This document shows positions 34,670-43,900 of a stretch of 64,000 nucleotides of DNA, in pieces. The notes below the pieces were generated by a model. It searched no databases and was not told the DNA's origin. It saw only the letters and a program-made list of their open reading frames with translations. The position numbers were made by a program, and so were the translations under genes. The stretch is taken from positions 124,001 through 188,000 of the forward strand of contig NZ_JAJUWT010000008.1 in NCBI RefSeq assembly GCF_021390395.1. The letters are read 5' to 3'. This DNA is from Saccharothrix sp. S26 (GTDB taxonomy: Bacteria > Actinomycetota > Actinomycetes > Mycobacteriales > Pseudonocardiaceae). Numbering within the stretch: position 1 is the stretch's first letter; every line of letters begins with the position of its first letter.

Positions 34670-35227
34670 TCAGACCGACGCGCCGACCGCGCACGAGCAG
34701 TGCATCTCCGACCGCTCCCGCGGTGACGGCCGCATGTGCAGCACCATCGCGACGACCATCGGGATGAACACCACCGTGTTGTAGAACAGGTGCAGCTCGA
34801 CCCGCGGGATGAGCAGCTGGATGACGCTCGTCGGCACGGGCCTGCCGAGCAGGTTCGTCGACGTGGACGCCTGGATGATCAGCAGCAGGTGCTCGATGTG
34901 GTGCCAGAACTGCAGGCCCAGCGCGATCGTCCACCACTTCTTCGACCGGCCGGCGAACCCTTTCCGCAGCGCGAAGAGGAACACGAGCATGACCAAGGCG
35001 TAGCCGTAGTGCATGACCTCGGACGTGACGAGCCAGGGGAACCACAGGCCGAGCACGCCCTTGGCCCGGGGCGTCGGCCAGCCCAGCGCGTAGATCTGCA
35101 CGGCCTGCGCGATGTGCTCGGCCCAGTGCCCGAGCACGACCACCATGAACAGCGCGAGCGCCGGCTTGTGCCGAACCGTGTTGAGCGGGCCCCCAGCCGA
35201 GTGGGTATGGGCATGAGTGTCGACCAT
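34670..35227 (-). CDS. His-rich polytopic membrane protein, unknown function
   Basis: A 185-residue protein with four to five helices. Histidines cluster in or beside the helices: VVLGHWAEHIAQ, VMHYGYALV, FWHHIEHLLLI, VELHLFYN, AMVLHMR, plus an N-terminal DTHAHTHSAGG. HxxxH and HHxxH pairs on neighbouring helices suggest heme, copper or di-iron binding in the membrane; this is inference. The ATG at 35227 has AGGAGG upstream. It is the first gene of a two-gene operon with the preceding DUF6239-like gene. Confidence 0.65.
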   Translation of the reverse strand: MVDTHAHTHSAGGPLNTVRHKPALALFMVVVLGHWAEHIAQAVQIYALGWPTPRAKGVLGLWFPWLVTSEVMHYGYALVMLVFLFALRKGFAGRSKKWWTIALGLQFWHHIEHLLLIIQASTSTNLLGRPVPTSVIQLLIPRVELHLFYNTVVFIPMVVAMVLHMRPSPRERSEMHCSCAVGASV

Positions 35228-35633
35228 CGGGTCCTCCTGCGGAGCCGGCTCGAACGGGTGCGTTTCCCGTGACCAGCGACGATATCGGGTGCCGGGCGCG
35301 CCAAGAACGCCTCCGTGCGGAGAACGCAATCACGGAGAAGGGCACTGGTCCACGCGTCGGTACGGTGGTCGCCCCCCGATGGCGGCGCGGGACCGCACGA
35401 TTGAACGTACAGCGTTCCTATTCGTTCGTCCGGCTTCCCGCCTGGTCGCCGCGGAGAATCATCCGATGGAGATCGACAAAAGATCGCAATCCGGAAGAAG
35501 CAGGTCCCGCGGTGGGTGTGCTGACGCCGTGCGGAATCCGGTCGCGGCCGGTGTGCGCGCGGTCGACCGCGTGGCACGATGACTATTCCGATCGGAACGG
35601 ATTCCCGTGGTGGTGTGGAAAACGGGGCCGTCG
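35228..35633. other. Gene-free interval
   Basis: About 400 bases upstream of the His-rich membrane protein gene. GC content is lower than around it (for example near 35400-35490), as expected for a promoter region. No convincing coding frame, repeat or hairpin was seen. Confidence 0.5.
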
Positions 35634-36294
35634 CTACCGGATCGGCCGGGGGAAGGGGAACAACGTCGAGAACCACCTCGCCGCGGCTTCGTCGCCGGCC
35701 ATGACCAGGTCCTCGGCCGCGAGGGCTTCCTCGACCGTGCGCCGACCGCACACGACGTGGTTGAGCGTCCGCGTGTCGGTGCTGATCAGTACATCCGGCC
35801 GGTCGACCGGCTCCCGCGCCACCAGCAGGCACGTCGGCGTCGTGGTCGCGCGGAACCCGTCGTCGCCCAGGGTGAACACCACGTCGACGACGCGTCCGGC
35901 GGCGTGCTCGGGGTCGTACAGCGACCGCAGCGCCGGCATCATCGAGTCGACGCTGACGGGCCCGTCGTGGCGGTCGACCGGCGACTGCGCGCCCCACCGG
36001 CCCAGCGCGGTGACCACCGGTTCGAGCTGCCGACCCCACGGCGTCAGCTCGTACACCCACGCGGCGGCGGGCGGCGGGAGCCTGCGGCGGCGCAGGACGC
36101 CCGCCTCGTCCAGCTCGCGCACGCGCTGCGACAGCACGTTCGGGCTCGCGCCCGGCAGCCCGGTGCGCAGGTCGGTGAACCGCCTGGGGCCGGAACAACA
36201 GCTCGCGGACGAGCAGCAGCGCCCACCGCTCGCCCACGAGGTCGAGCGCGTACGCCGTCGCGCACCCGTCGTCCTACTTCCGCTTGGTGGCCAC
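35634..36294 (-). pseudogene. HxlR-family regulator with SCP2-like C-terminus, broken by stop codon and frameshift
   Basis: Reading from GTG 36294 gives MATKRK, then TAG at 36274-36276, then DDGCATAYALDLVGERWALL with LVRELLF, the HxlR helix-turn-helix. Near 36184-36192 one extra C shifts the frame; without it the sequence reads LLFGPRRFTDLRTGLPGASP then NVLSQRVRELDEAGVL, continuing openly to 35634. The C-terminal ~95 residues resemble a sterol-carrier-like domain seen in related regulators. Two independent lesions indicate decay more than a sequencing slip. HxlR proteins sense reactive electrophiles or control secondary metabolism. Confidence 0.72.
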
Positions 36295-36928
36295 GGCCGC
36301 CGAGTCCAGGCGGGCTTGATACGGACTTCACACCAGTCGGTTGCTTGTCAGGACCGAGGTCGCTAGCTTGAGGGGTCACGACGTCGAACGCGGACCGAGA
36401 TCCGGGGGTGCCGGTGAGCGCGACCTGTCCGGCCGTCCTCCCTCGCGCCGCCGCGGCGGCCGTGCTCCGTGCCGATGCCACGCTCCGACTCCGCGGGACC
36501 CCCAGCCCGCCCGAGCGGAGCGCGCAGGCGGCTTGCCCGTCCTCCCCGGACTGAGCGACCGCCTCTCCGCGCGGGTGGGCCGGCATCGGCCCACCCGCGC
36601 GGCACACGCGCCCCGGTGGGGTGCTCCGCGCTGCCCGGTCCACAAGGGACCGTGCCGGCGACGGCGTCCCACGCGCCGCCCGTGACGCGGTGCCAAGTGC
36701 CGTGCGGGCGTCGTCGTCGTGTCCTGTTTGGCTGCCGCGCGCTTGATGCGCCTTGTGACATCACGGAACCCGCGTGTCGTGCGCGGGCCGGGTGCGGACG
36801 CCGTCGCCATTGTGCGCGCAAATGGTCGGGTACGGCCCGTCAGACCGGTGTCGGCGATGGTGCCGGAATAGCTGTCACGGGTGCTTCGGGGCAGTCGACC
36901 CAGTGTCCCCCGGGACGGGCAGCCGGGC
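36295..36928. other. Gene-free interval
   Basis: About 630 bases between the broken HxlR gene and a truncated mycothiol-type enzyme. Long open frames here have shadow-type composition (Arg, Pro, Ala-rich) on every strand and none has a plausible start. It may hold the lost N-terminal coding sequence of the next gene. Confidence 0.5.
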
Positions 36929-37504
36929 ATGCGTGACGACGTCACGATCCCCGCCTGTCCGGGGTGGACGGTCCGCGACCTCCTGGCGCACATGGTGGAC
37001 AACGCGCTGGGCGCGCTGCGCCAAGCGTCCGTCGCACCGCCGGAAAAGCCCACCGAGGACGCGTCGGCCGCGCGGCTGCTCGACACCTGGCTGCGGCTGG
37101 GCGAGGGCCTGCACGTGCACCTGCACGCCAACGACGGCGAACGCGGCCCCGCGCTGCTGGTGATGGACGGGTTCACGCACGAGGTCGACCTGCGGCACGC
37201 GGTCGGCGCGCCGGTGCCCGCCGAGCACGTGACCCAGCGGCGCTCGTTGGGGTTGCCGGCCGCGGGGTTCGGCGAGTCGGTGCGCCTGCCTTCGGTCCGC
37301 GTGGTGTGCCACGGCGTGGAGTGGGTGTGCGGCACGGGCGCGCCCGCCGTGACGCTGGCCGGGCCGCGGCACGACGTGCACCGCGCGCCGGCCGGGCGGC
37401 GCAGCCACGCGCGGATCGCGGCGCTGGACCGGAACGGCGACCCGGCCCAGTGGCTGCCCGCGTTCACGTGGGGCCCGTCCACCCCCGCCCGCCCGGCCGG
37501 GTGA
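36929..37504 (+). CDS. Maleylpyruvate isomerase-like (DinB-type, mycothiol-dependent) protein, N-terminally short
   Basis: A 191-residue frame. VTIPACPGWTVRDLLAHMVDNAL is the conserved first metal/thiol-binding region of actinobacterial maleylpyruvate isomerase-family proteins; GFTHEVDLRHAVGAPVP is the second His-containing region. Family members usually have ~25-40 residues before the CPGW motif, of which only about 10 remain from ATG 36929, and no good ribosome binding site is present, so the 5' end may be truncated. It converges with the TetR gene 5 bases away. Confidence 0.6.
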   Translation: MRDDVTIPACPGWTVRDLLAHMVDNALGALRQASVAPPEKPTEDASAARLLDTWLRLGEGLHVHLHANDGERGPALLVMDGFTHEVDLRHAVGAPVPAEHVTQRRSLGLPAAGFGESVRLPSVRVVCHGVEWVCGTGAPAVTLAGPRHDVHRAPAGRRSHARIAALDRNGDPAQWLPAFTWGPSTPARPAG

Positions 37505-37509
37505 CGTGC

Positions 37510-38202
37510 TCAGCGCCGGCTGGCGACCGCCTCGGCCTGCTCCGGGTCGGCCTCGACCTCGCGCCGCCTGCGCTTCTTGGACGTCGCCATCGAGGCCGAC
37601 ACCGAGCGCGGCTCGTCGCCGACACCGACGAGCAGGCTCTCCAGGATCGTGTCGTAGCAGCGGTCGGCGTTCACCGGGTCGATCAGGTAGCCGCCGAGCT
37701 CCAGGTTGACCAGGCCGTGCGTCGCGATCCACATCTCGTGCGCGATCAGGATCGGGTCGTCGCGGCGGAACCGGCCCGCCTCGATGCAGCGGGTCGCGCA
37801 GTCCACGACCGTGAGCAGCGTGTACCGGCCGTACTGGCGGTCCTCGTCGGTGAGGGAGAACCCGGCCAGCGACTGCCCGCCGAACATCACCGCGTACAGG
37901 TGCGAGTTCGCCTTCGCGTTGCGCCGGTACGCGTAGCCGAGCACGGCCATGTCCGCCACCGGGTCGTCGGTCCGGCGCACCTTCGCGAACTGGCGCTCCA
38001 GCCGGGCGAAGCCCTCGTGCACCATCTCCCGCACCAGGCCGCTCATGCTGCCGAAGTGCGTGTAGACGGCCATGGTGGACGTGCCCGCCTCGGCGGTGAT
38101 CTTCCTGGTGGACAGCGCCTCGACGCCGTGCTCGGCCAGGCGCCTCGCCGCGATGTCGACCAGCGCGGCACGGGTTTCGGGATCCAGCTTGCGTGGACTC
38201 AC
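37510..38202 (-). CDS. TetR-family transcriptional regulator
   Basis: A 230-residue regulator. The DNA-binding domain is DPETRAALVDIAARRLAEHGVEALSTRKITAEAGTSTMAVYTHFGSMSGLV. The C-terminal domain (WIATHGLVNLELGGYL) fits the TetR_C_13-like group. It ends in a basic tail KKRRRREVEA. GTG at 38202 is chosen, with GAGG overlapping upstream; the open frame continues but loses TetR character. The target is unknown; the upstream interval has AT-rich direct repeats (ATTGTT twice at ~38226-38247). Confidence 0.82.
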   Translation of the reverse strand: MSPRKLDPETRAALVDIAARRLAEHGVEALSTRKITAEAGTSTMAVYTHFGSMSGLVREMVHEGFARLERQFAKVRRTDDPVADMAVLGYAYRRNAKANSHLYAVMFGGQSLAGFSLTDEDRQYGRYTLLTVVDCATRCIEAGRFRRDDPILIAHEMWIATHGLVNLELGGYLIDPVNADRCYDTILESLLVGVGDEPRSVSASMATSKKRRRREVEADPEQAEAVASRR

Positions 38203-38579
38203 CTCGACAGTGTTCCACAACGCCGTTATTGTTTCTGTGACATTGTTATGCCATGGGTGCGGCACGCACGTGCCCCGATCGAGGGTCGCCGGGAGTCGTG
38301 GGACGTGCCCGCGTCGGCAGGCGTCGCGGCTGGGCGTGCGCAACGACCGTTGCACGTGGACGGAGGCATGTCGGTGAGGGGCGCTCACGCCTCGGTGGTC
38401 GCGCGGTGCGGCGGTGGCGTGCCATGGCTTCTGCGGACCGTTCGGCTTGCCGACCCGCTGCGCGCCCAGGTCTTGCGGGAGCGTCCAGCCGGTGGAAACC
38501 GACCCGGCCAACGGGAACGCTCCGGCTGACGTCCACAGTAGACCGTCGCCGGTCGTGCGGTGTCACGCCGGTTGCTGTT
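38203..38579. other. Gene-free interval upstream of the TetR gene
   Basis: About 380 bases. The first 50 bases next to the TetR start are AT-rich with the repeated ATTGTT element and probably hold its promoter and operator. The remainder shows no coding signal on either strand. Confidence 0.5.
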
Positions 38580-38624
38580 CGACGACGCCGGGACAACCGC
38601 CCCGCGGCCGTCCCGGCGTCGTCG
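38580..38624. terminator. 15-bp perfect hairpin, terminator of the MetE-like gene
   Basis: Arms 38580-38594 and 38610-38624 are exact complements with a 15-base loop, 11 bases beyond the stop of the leftward MetE-like gene. Confidence 0.78.
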
Positions 38625-38635
38625 GGTTTCCGGTC

Positions 38636-39700
38636 TCAGAGGCCCAGCTCGACCTCGGCCAGCTTCGTGCCCTCGACCCGTGCGGCGATCTTGGCGAACG
38701 CCGTGTCACGCGAGGTGGACGTGTCGTCGGCGAACGGGGCGAACCCGCAGTCGTCGCACGTGCCGAGCCGCTCGAGGGGGATGTGCCGCGACGCTTCCAG
38801 CACCCGGTCGCGCACCTCCTCGGCCGTCTCGACCCGCGGGTCGATCGGGTCGGTGACACCGACGAACAGGTGCGCGTCCGCGGGCAGGTGCTCGGCGATG
38901 ATCGCGAGCACCCGGTGGCGGTCGGGTTCGCCGGCCAGCTGCACGTAGAACCGGCCCGCGTTGATCCGGAACAGGTCCGGCAGCAGGTCGGCGTAGTCGA
39001 CGTCCGCGCTGTGCGTGGAGTCCTGGTCACCGCCGGGGCACGTGTGCACGCCGATCCTGGCCCGGTCCTCGGCGGAGAACCGGTCCAGCACCGCGTTGTT
39101 CAGCGCCACGAAGTCGCGCAGCAGCCCGCCGGACGGGTCGAGCTTGAGCGACAGCCGCCCCTCGGTGAAGTCCAGCTGCACCACGGCCGCCCCCGCGTCC
39201 AGGCAGGCGCGGATGTCGGCCTCGGTCTCGTCGACGAGGTCGGCGAGGAACTCCTCGCGCGAGTAGCCGTCGACGCCGCCTGCGGGGTAGAGCAGGCTCA
39301 GCGCCGACGGCGCGATCACCGGCTGCTTCACCGGCAGCGACGTGAGCTCCCGCGTGGCCCGCAGCAGGTCGGCCGCGTGCGCCGTGTAGCGGAACGGCCC
39401 GCTGGTCAGCACGGGCAGCTCGCGGGTGTGCCCGTCGGCGAACGGCACCACCGCGCCCCCCGCCGCGAGGTCCGGGATGCCCGCCACCGGGTAGGTCAGG
39501 AAGCTCGGCTTGTCCTGCTCACCGTCGGTGATCACCGGCGAGCCGGTGGCCTCGAAGCGGTTCACCGTGTCGGCTATCGCCCGATCGGTCAGTTCTCGCA
39601 ACGCGGCGGCGTCGATGCGGCCTTCGGCGTGGTCGCGCAGGCCCCGCACCAGCTCCGCGGGACGCGGGACGCTGCCGATCGGCTCGGTCGGAATGCCCAT
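38636..39700 (-). CDS. Cobalamin-independent methionine synthase-like protein (MetE C-terminal type)
   Basis: A 354-residue TIM-barrel protein beginning MGIPTEPIGSVPRPAELV, the form of short archaeal/bacterial MetE homologues that contain only the catalytic half. Zinc ligand candidates are H and C of GVHTCPGGD and Cys residues of GTCDDCGF, with an acidic residue between. The ATG at 39700 is chosen because upstream in-frame sequence is Arg/His-rich noise from the neighbouring gene. Such proteins transfer methyl groups to thiols from varied donors. It lies 26 bases from a damaged membrane-protein gene. Confidence 0.8.
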   Translation of the reverse strand: MGIPTEPIGSVPRPAELVRGLRDHAEGRIDAAALRELTDRAIADTVNRFEATGSPVITDGEQDKPSFLTYPVAGIPDLAAGGAVVPFADGHTRELPVLTSGPFRYTAHAADLLRATRELTSLPVKQPVIAPSALSLLYPAGGVDGYSREEFLADLVDETEADIRACLDAGAAVVQLDFTEGRLSLKLDPSGGLLRDFVALNNAVLDRFSAEDRARIGVHTCPGGDQDSTHSADVDYADLLPDLFRINAGRFYVQLAGEPDRHRVLAIIAEHLPADAHLFVGVTDPIDPRVETAEEVRDRVLEASRHIPLERLGTCDDCGFAPFADDTSTSRDTAFAKIAARVEGTKLAEVELGL

Positions 39701-39726
39701 GGTGGTCGTTGTTCCCCTCGACGCGA

Positions 39727-40721
39727 TCAGGCCCAGGGCGCGGTCGGGTACCACGGGATGATCTCCCGCCGCGCCAACGTCCTGATGTCCCAGTACAGGA
39801 AGGTGAAGACGCCGGCGACGATCAGGGCGACCGCGGTGACGACGGCGATCCGGCTCGGCTTCGCGGAGAGCCACCGCTGCAAACGGCCGCCGGTGAAGTA
39901 CGCCGGCGCGAGGAACAGTAGGGCCATGATGACGATGTCGCCACCGACTGGAGGGTGGACGCGGCTGCGCCGTACAGGGGGTTGTGGCTCTCCGCCGCGT
40001 CACGGAACATCCGCCGGAACAACCCGAACGGGCGACCGATCAGGAATCCGCCGATCAGCACGCCCATGAACACTATCGGGGCGTTCGGGAAGCGCTGGGA
40101 GACCCTGCGGAACGGGTCGCGCACCAGGCCGAGCGCGGCCAGGCCGAGGTACACCATGACCAGGCCGACCACGCCGAACACGAGCAACGACTGGATGCCG
40201 CGGCTGCTGAGCGTGCCGGGCTGGTTGGCGGCCGTGGCGAACTGCGGCATCCGCGTGCCGATGATGCCGACCAGCACGCCGTAGAGCGCGGACACGGGGA
40301 TCATGCCGACGGCCAGCCACCCCACCGGCTCGAGCGTGGCGGCGTGCTGCGACCAGCGCGTGCCGGTGGAGCCGAGCATCGGGGCGACGGCGCCGAACGC
40401 GGCGATGTCGCACGCGGTGAACGTGCCCGCGATGCCGCTGACGAACGCGAACGCGATGCCCGCCGCGATGCCCTGGATGGGGGTGTCCTTGGCGTCGTGG
40501 CCCAGCAGGGTGTTGGCCACGTTGTCGCCGATGGTCGAGTCCACGAACTGCGCCGACCACACGGCGGTGAGCAGGAAGCCGGCGATCGAGCTCAGCAGCA
40601 CGACGAGCCCCCGCCCGCGCGGGAAGTGGCCGTTGACGAACGACGACGTGGCCACCGCGGTCGCCGCCGCCTTCCGGTGGCCCAACGGTGTGGTTCCGGT
40701 GCGCGCACTGGAGGCCCGCAA
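39727..40721 (-). pseudogene. Polytopic membrane protein with a one-base frameshift, family not recognised
   Basis: From about 40721 (a TTG; the true start is unclear) the frame gives six or more helices, including IAAGIAFAFVSGIAGTFTAC and VLIGGFLIGRPFGLFRRMF, down to AAASTLQSV near 39945. Adding one G there joins it to GDIVIMALLFLAPAYFTGG ... WLSAKPSRIAVVTAVALIV in the next frame, ending at 39727. Together they make a ~330-residue protein. The Cys-containing helix recalls CcdA/DsbD-type proteins only faintly. It diverges from the polyketide synthase gene. Confidence 0.6.
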
Positions 40722-40943
40722 AGCATCCCAGTGTTATGCCTCGGGCGAACCGGGAATTGCTGATCACGCCGTTATGGGAAAAAGTGCGGGTCAGCTCGGC
40801 AAAATCGGGGAAGTAACGCCGTCGGGTGGTCGTGCGCGCTGACATCGCAGACATTTTCGAAGTGTCGTACCTTTGTCGCATTCAGTGCGCGGCCATATTT
40901 TCCATCACCCTGGAACTCCGATGTCCTCAAAGACGGTGAAAGC
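40722..40943. promoter_or_regulatory. Promoter interval of the enediyne-type PKS operon
   Basis: These 222 bases are clearly less GC-rich than the flanking genes, with AT-rich stretches at 40780-40815 and 40850-40905. The interval holds divergent promoters for the membrane-protein gene and the PKS gene. No clear operator palindrome was found. Confidence 0.55.
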
Positions 40944-43900
40944 ATGAGCAGTGAGCGGATCGCAATCGTCGGCATCGGCCTGCGCTACCCCGATGCCGGT
41001 TCCACCGGGGAACTGTGGGAAAACGTCCTGGCCGGTCGCCGGGCCTTCCGCAGGCTGCCCGACGAGCGGATGAACCAGGCGGACTACTACGACCCCGATC
41101 CCGAAGCACCGGACCGCTTCTACGCGAAGATGGCGGCGGTGCTGCGCGACTTCGAGTTCGACCGGGTTCGCTACCGCGTGGCCGGCAGCACGTTCCGCGC
41201 CACGGACATGACGCACTGGCTGGCGCTCGACGTCACGTCCCAGGCGCTGGCCGACGCGGGTTTCCCGGAGGCCGAGGGCCTGCCGAAGCAGAGCACCGGC
41301 GTGGTGCTGGGCAACAGCCTCACCGGCGAGTTCTCCCGCGCGAACGTGATGCGGCTGCGCTGGCCCTACGTGCGGCGCACGGTCGCCGCGGCGCTGGCGG
41401 GCAAGGGGTGGCCGGAGGACGAGATCGCGGGCTTCCTGCGCGAGCTGGAAGTCGACTACAAGGCGCCGTTCCCGCAGATTGACGAGGACACCCTGGCGGG
41501 CGGCCTCGCCAACACCATCGCGGGCCGGATCTGCAACTACTTCGACCTGCGCGGCGGCGGCTACACCGTCGACGGCGCGTGCTCCTCGTCGTTGCTGTCG
41601 GTCGCCACGGCCGCCAGGTCGCTCGTCGAGGGCGACATGGACGTGGCCATCGCGGGCGGCGTCGACCTGTCGATCGACCCGTTCGAGGTCATCGGCTTCG
41701 CCAAGACCGGTGCGCTGGCCAAGCGCGTGATGAAGGTCTACGACAAGGACTCCAACGGCTTCTGGCCGGGCGAGGGCGCGGGGTCGCTCGTGCTGGTGCG
41801 CGAGGAGGACGCCCTGGCCAAGGGCATGCGCGTCTACGCCACCATCGCCGGCTGGGGCGTGTCGTCGGACGGCAAGGGCGGCATCACCCGTCCCGAGGCC
41901 GACGGCCACCGCCTGGCCCTGCACCGCGCCTACGGCCGCGCGGGCTACGGGCTGGAGACCGTGTCCTACTTCGAGGGCCACGGCACCGGCACGGCGTTGG
42001 GCGACGAGACGGAGATCGAGGCGCTGTCCTCGGCCCGACGCGCCGCCGACCCGGACGCCCGGCCCGCCGCGCTGAGCACCGTCAAGGGCAACTTCGGGCA
42101 CACCAAGGCCGCGGCCGGGGTCGCCGGGCTGATCAAGGCGGCCCTCGCCGTGCACCACCAGGTCATCCCGCCGGGCACGGGCCACTTCGACCCGCACCCG
42201 AAGCTGACCGCGGACGACGCGGTGATGTACGTGCCGCTGGAGGCCGAGCTGTGGCCGCAGGACCGCCCGGTGCGCGCCGGCGTGTCGGCCATGGGCTTCG
42301 GCGGCATCAACACCCACCTCGCGCTGGAGGCCGCGCCCGACGCGCCGCGCCGCGAGCGGCTCGACGTGCGGACCAAGGCGTTGGTCTCCGGTCGCCAGGA
42401 CGCCGAGGTGCTGCTGTTCGACGCGCCCGACCGCACGGCGCTGAAGGAGCGGCTGGCCGAGGTGTCGGCGCTGCTGCCCAAGCTGGCGCTGGCCGAGCTG
42501 GGCGACCTCGCGTCGGCGCTGGCGGGCCGGCTCACCGGTGCGCCCCTGCGCGGCGCGGTCGTCGCCCGAACGCCGGAGGAGGCCGAGCGCAAGGTGGCCA
42601 AGCTCGTCGCCGCGGTCGCCGAGGGCGGGCACACCTTCGACGTGGCCGACGGCGTGTTCCTCGACGAGCGCTCGGCCGCGCCGCGGCTGGCGTTCCTGTT
42701 CCCGGGCCAGGGCTCGGGCCGGGGCGCGGTGGGCGCGCTGCGGCGCCGCTTCCCGGTCGCCGACGAGGTCTTCCGGTCCGCGAACCTGCCCGTCGACGGC
42801 GACCAGGTCGCCACGGAAGTCGCGCAGCCGCGCATCGTCGCCGGTTCCCTGGCGGCGCTGAAGGTGCTGCGCGAGCTGGGCATCGAGGCGCACACGGCGG
42901 TCGGGCACAGCCTCGGCGAGCTGTCCGCCCTGCACTGGGGCGGTGCGATCAACGCCGACCGGGTGCTGTCGCTGGCCGCCGAACGCGGCCGCGTCATGGC
43001 GAGCGCGAGCCGGGGCGGCGGCGCGATGGCGGGCCTGGGCACCACGCCGGAACGGGCGCTGGAGCTGGCAGCGGGCGAGGACGTGGTGATCGCGGGCTAC
43101 AACGGCCCGGCGCAGACCGTGCTGTCCGGCCCGGCCGAGGCCGTGGACCGGGTGTGCGCGGTCGCCCGCGCCCAGGGCGTGCGGGCCAGCCGCATCACCG
43201 TGTCCCACGCGTTCCACTCGCCGCTGGTCTCCCCGGCGGCCGACGCCATGGCCGAGCGGCTGGTCGACTTCGACTTCGGCCGGCTGATCCGCCCGGTGCA
43301 CTCCACCGTCACCGGCGACGTGCTCGACGCGGGGGTCGACCTGCGCGGGCTGCTGCGCGACCAGATCACCCTGCCGGTCCGGTTCCACGAGGCCGCCGCC
43401 AAGGCCGCGGCCACCACCGACCTGGTCGTCGAGGTCGGCCCCGGCCGCGTCCTGAGCGGCCTGCTGGAGGAGATCGCGCCCGGCGAGGCCGTGCTCTCGG
43501 TCGACACCGACAGCGCCTCGCTCACCTCGCTGCTGACCGTCGTCGCCGCCACCCACGTGCTGGGCGGCGAGGTCCGCACCGACGTGCTGTTCGCCGACCG
43601 GGTCATCCGCGACCTGCCGCTGGACGGCTCGATGACGTTCCTGGCGAGCCCGTGCGAGACGGCGCCCGCCCTCGACGTGAGCCTGCTCGCGGCCGAGCGG
43701 GCCGCGCCGGCCACGACCACCGCGGCGGCCCAGCCCGCCGGCACCGACGGCGAGTCCACGTTGGAGCTGCTGCGCCGCCTGGCCGCGCAGCGCCTGGAGC
43801 TGCCGCTGGACGCCATCACCGCGGCCACGCACCCGTTGGACGACCTGCACCTGAGCTCCATCACGGTCAGCCAGCTCGTCAACGAGGTCACCCGCACCCT

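Noticed and set aside
36376..37482. Minus-strand open frame spanning a gene-free interval and the maleylpyruvate isomerase-like gene
   Set aside because: No start, no ribosome binding site and shadow-type composition over the recognised plus-strand motifs.
40772..40975. Small minus-strand frame overlapping the PKS start
   Set aside because: Overlaps the PKS promoter and start, lacks a ribosome binding site and shows no coding bias.
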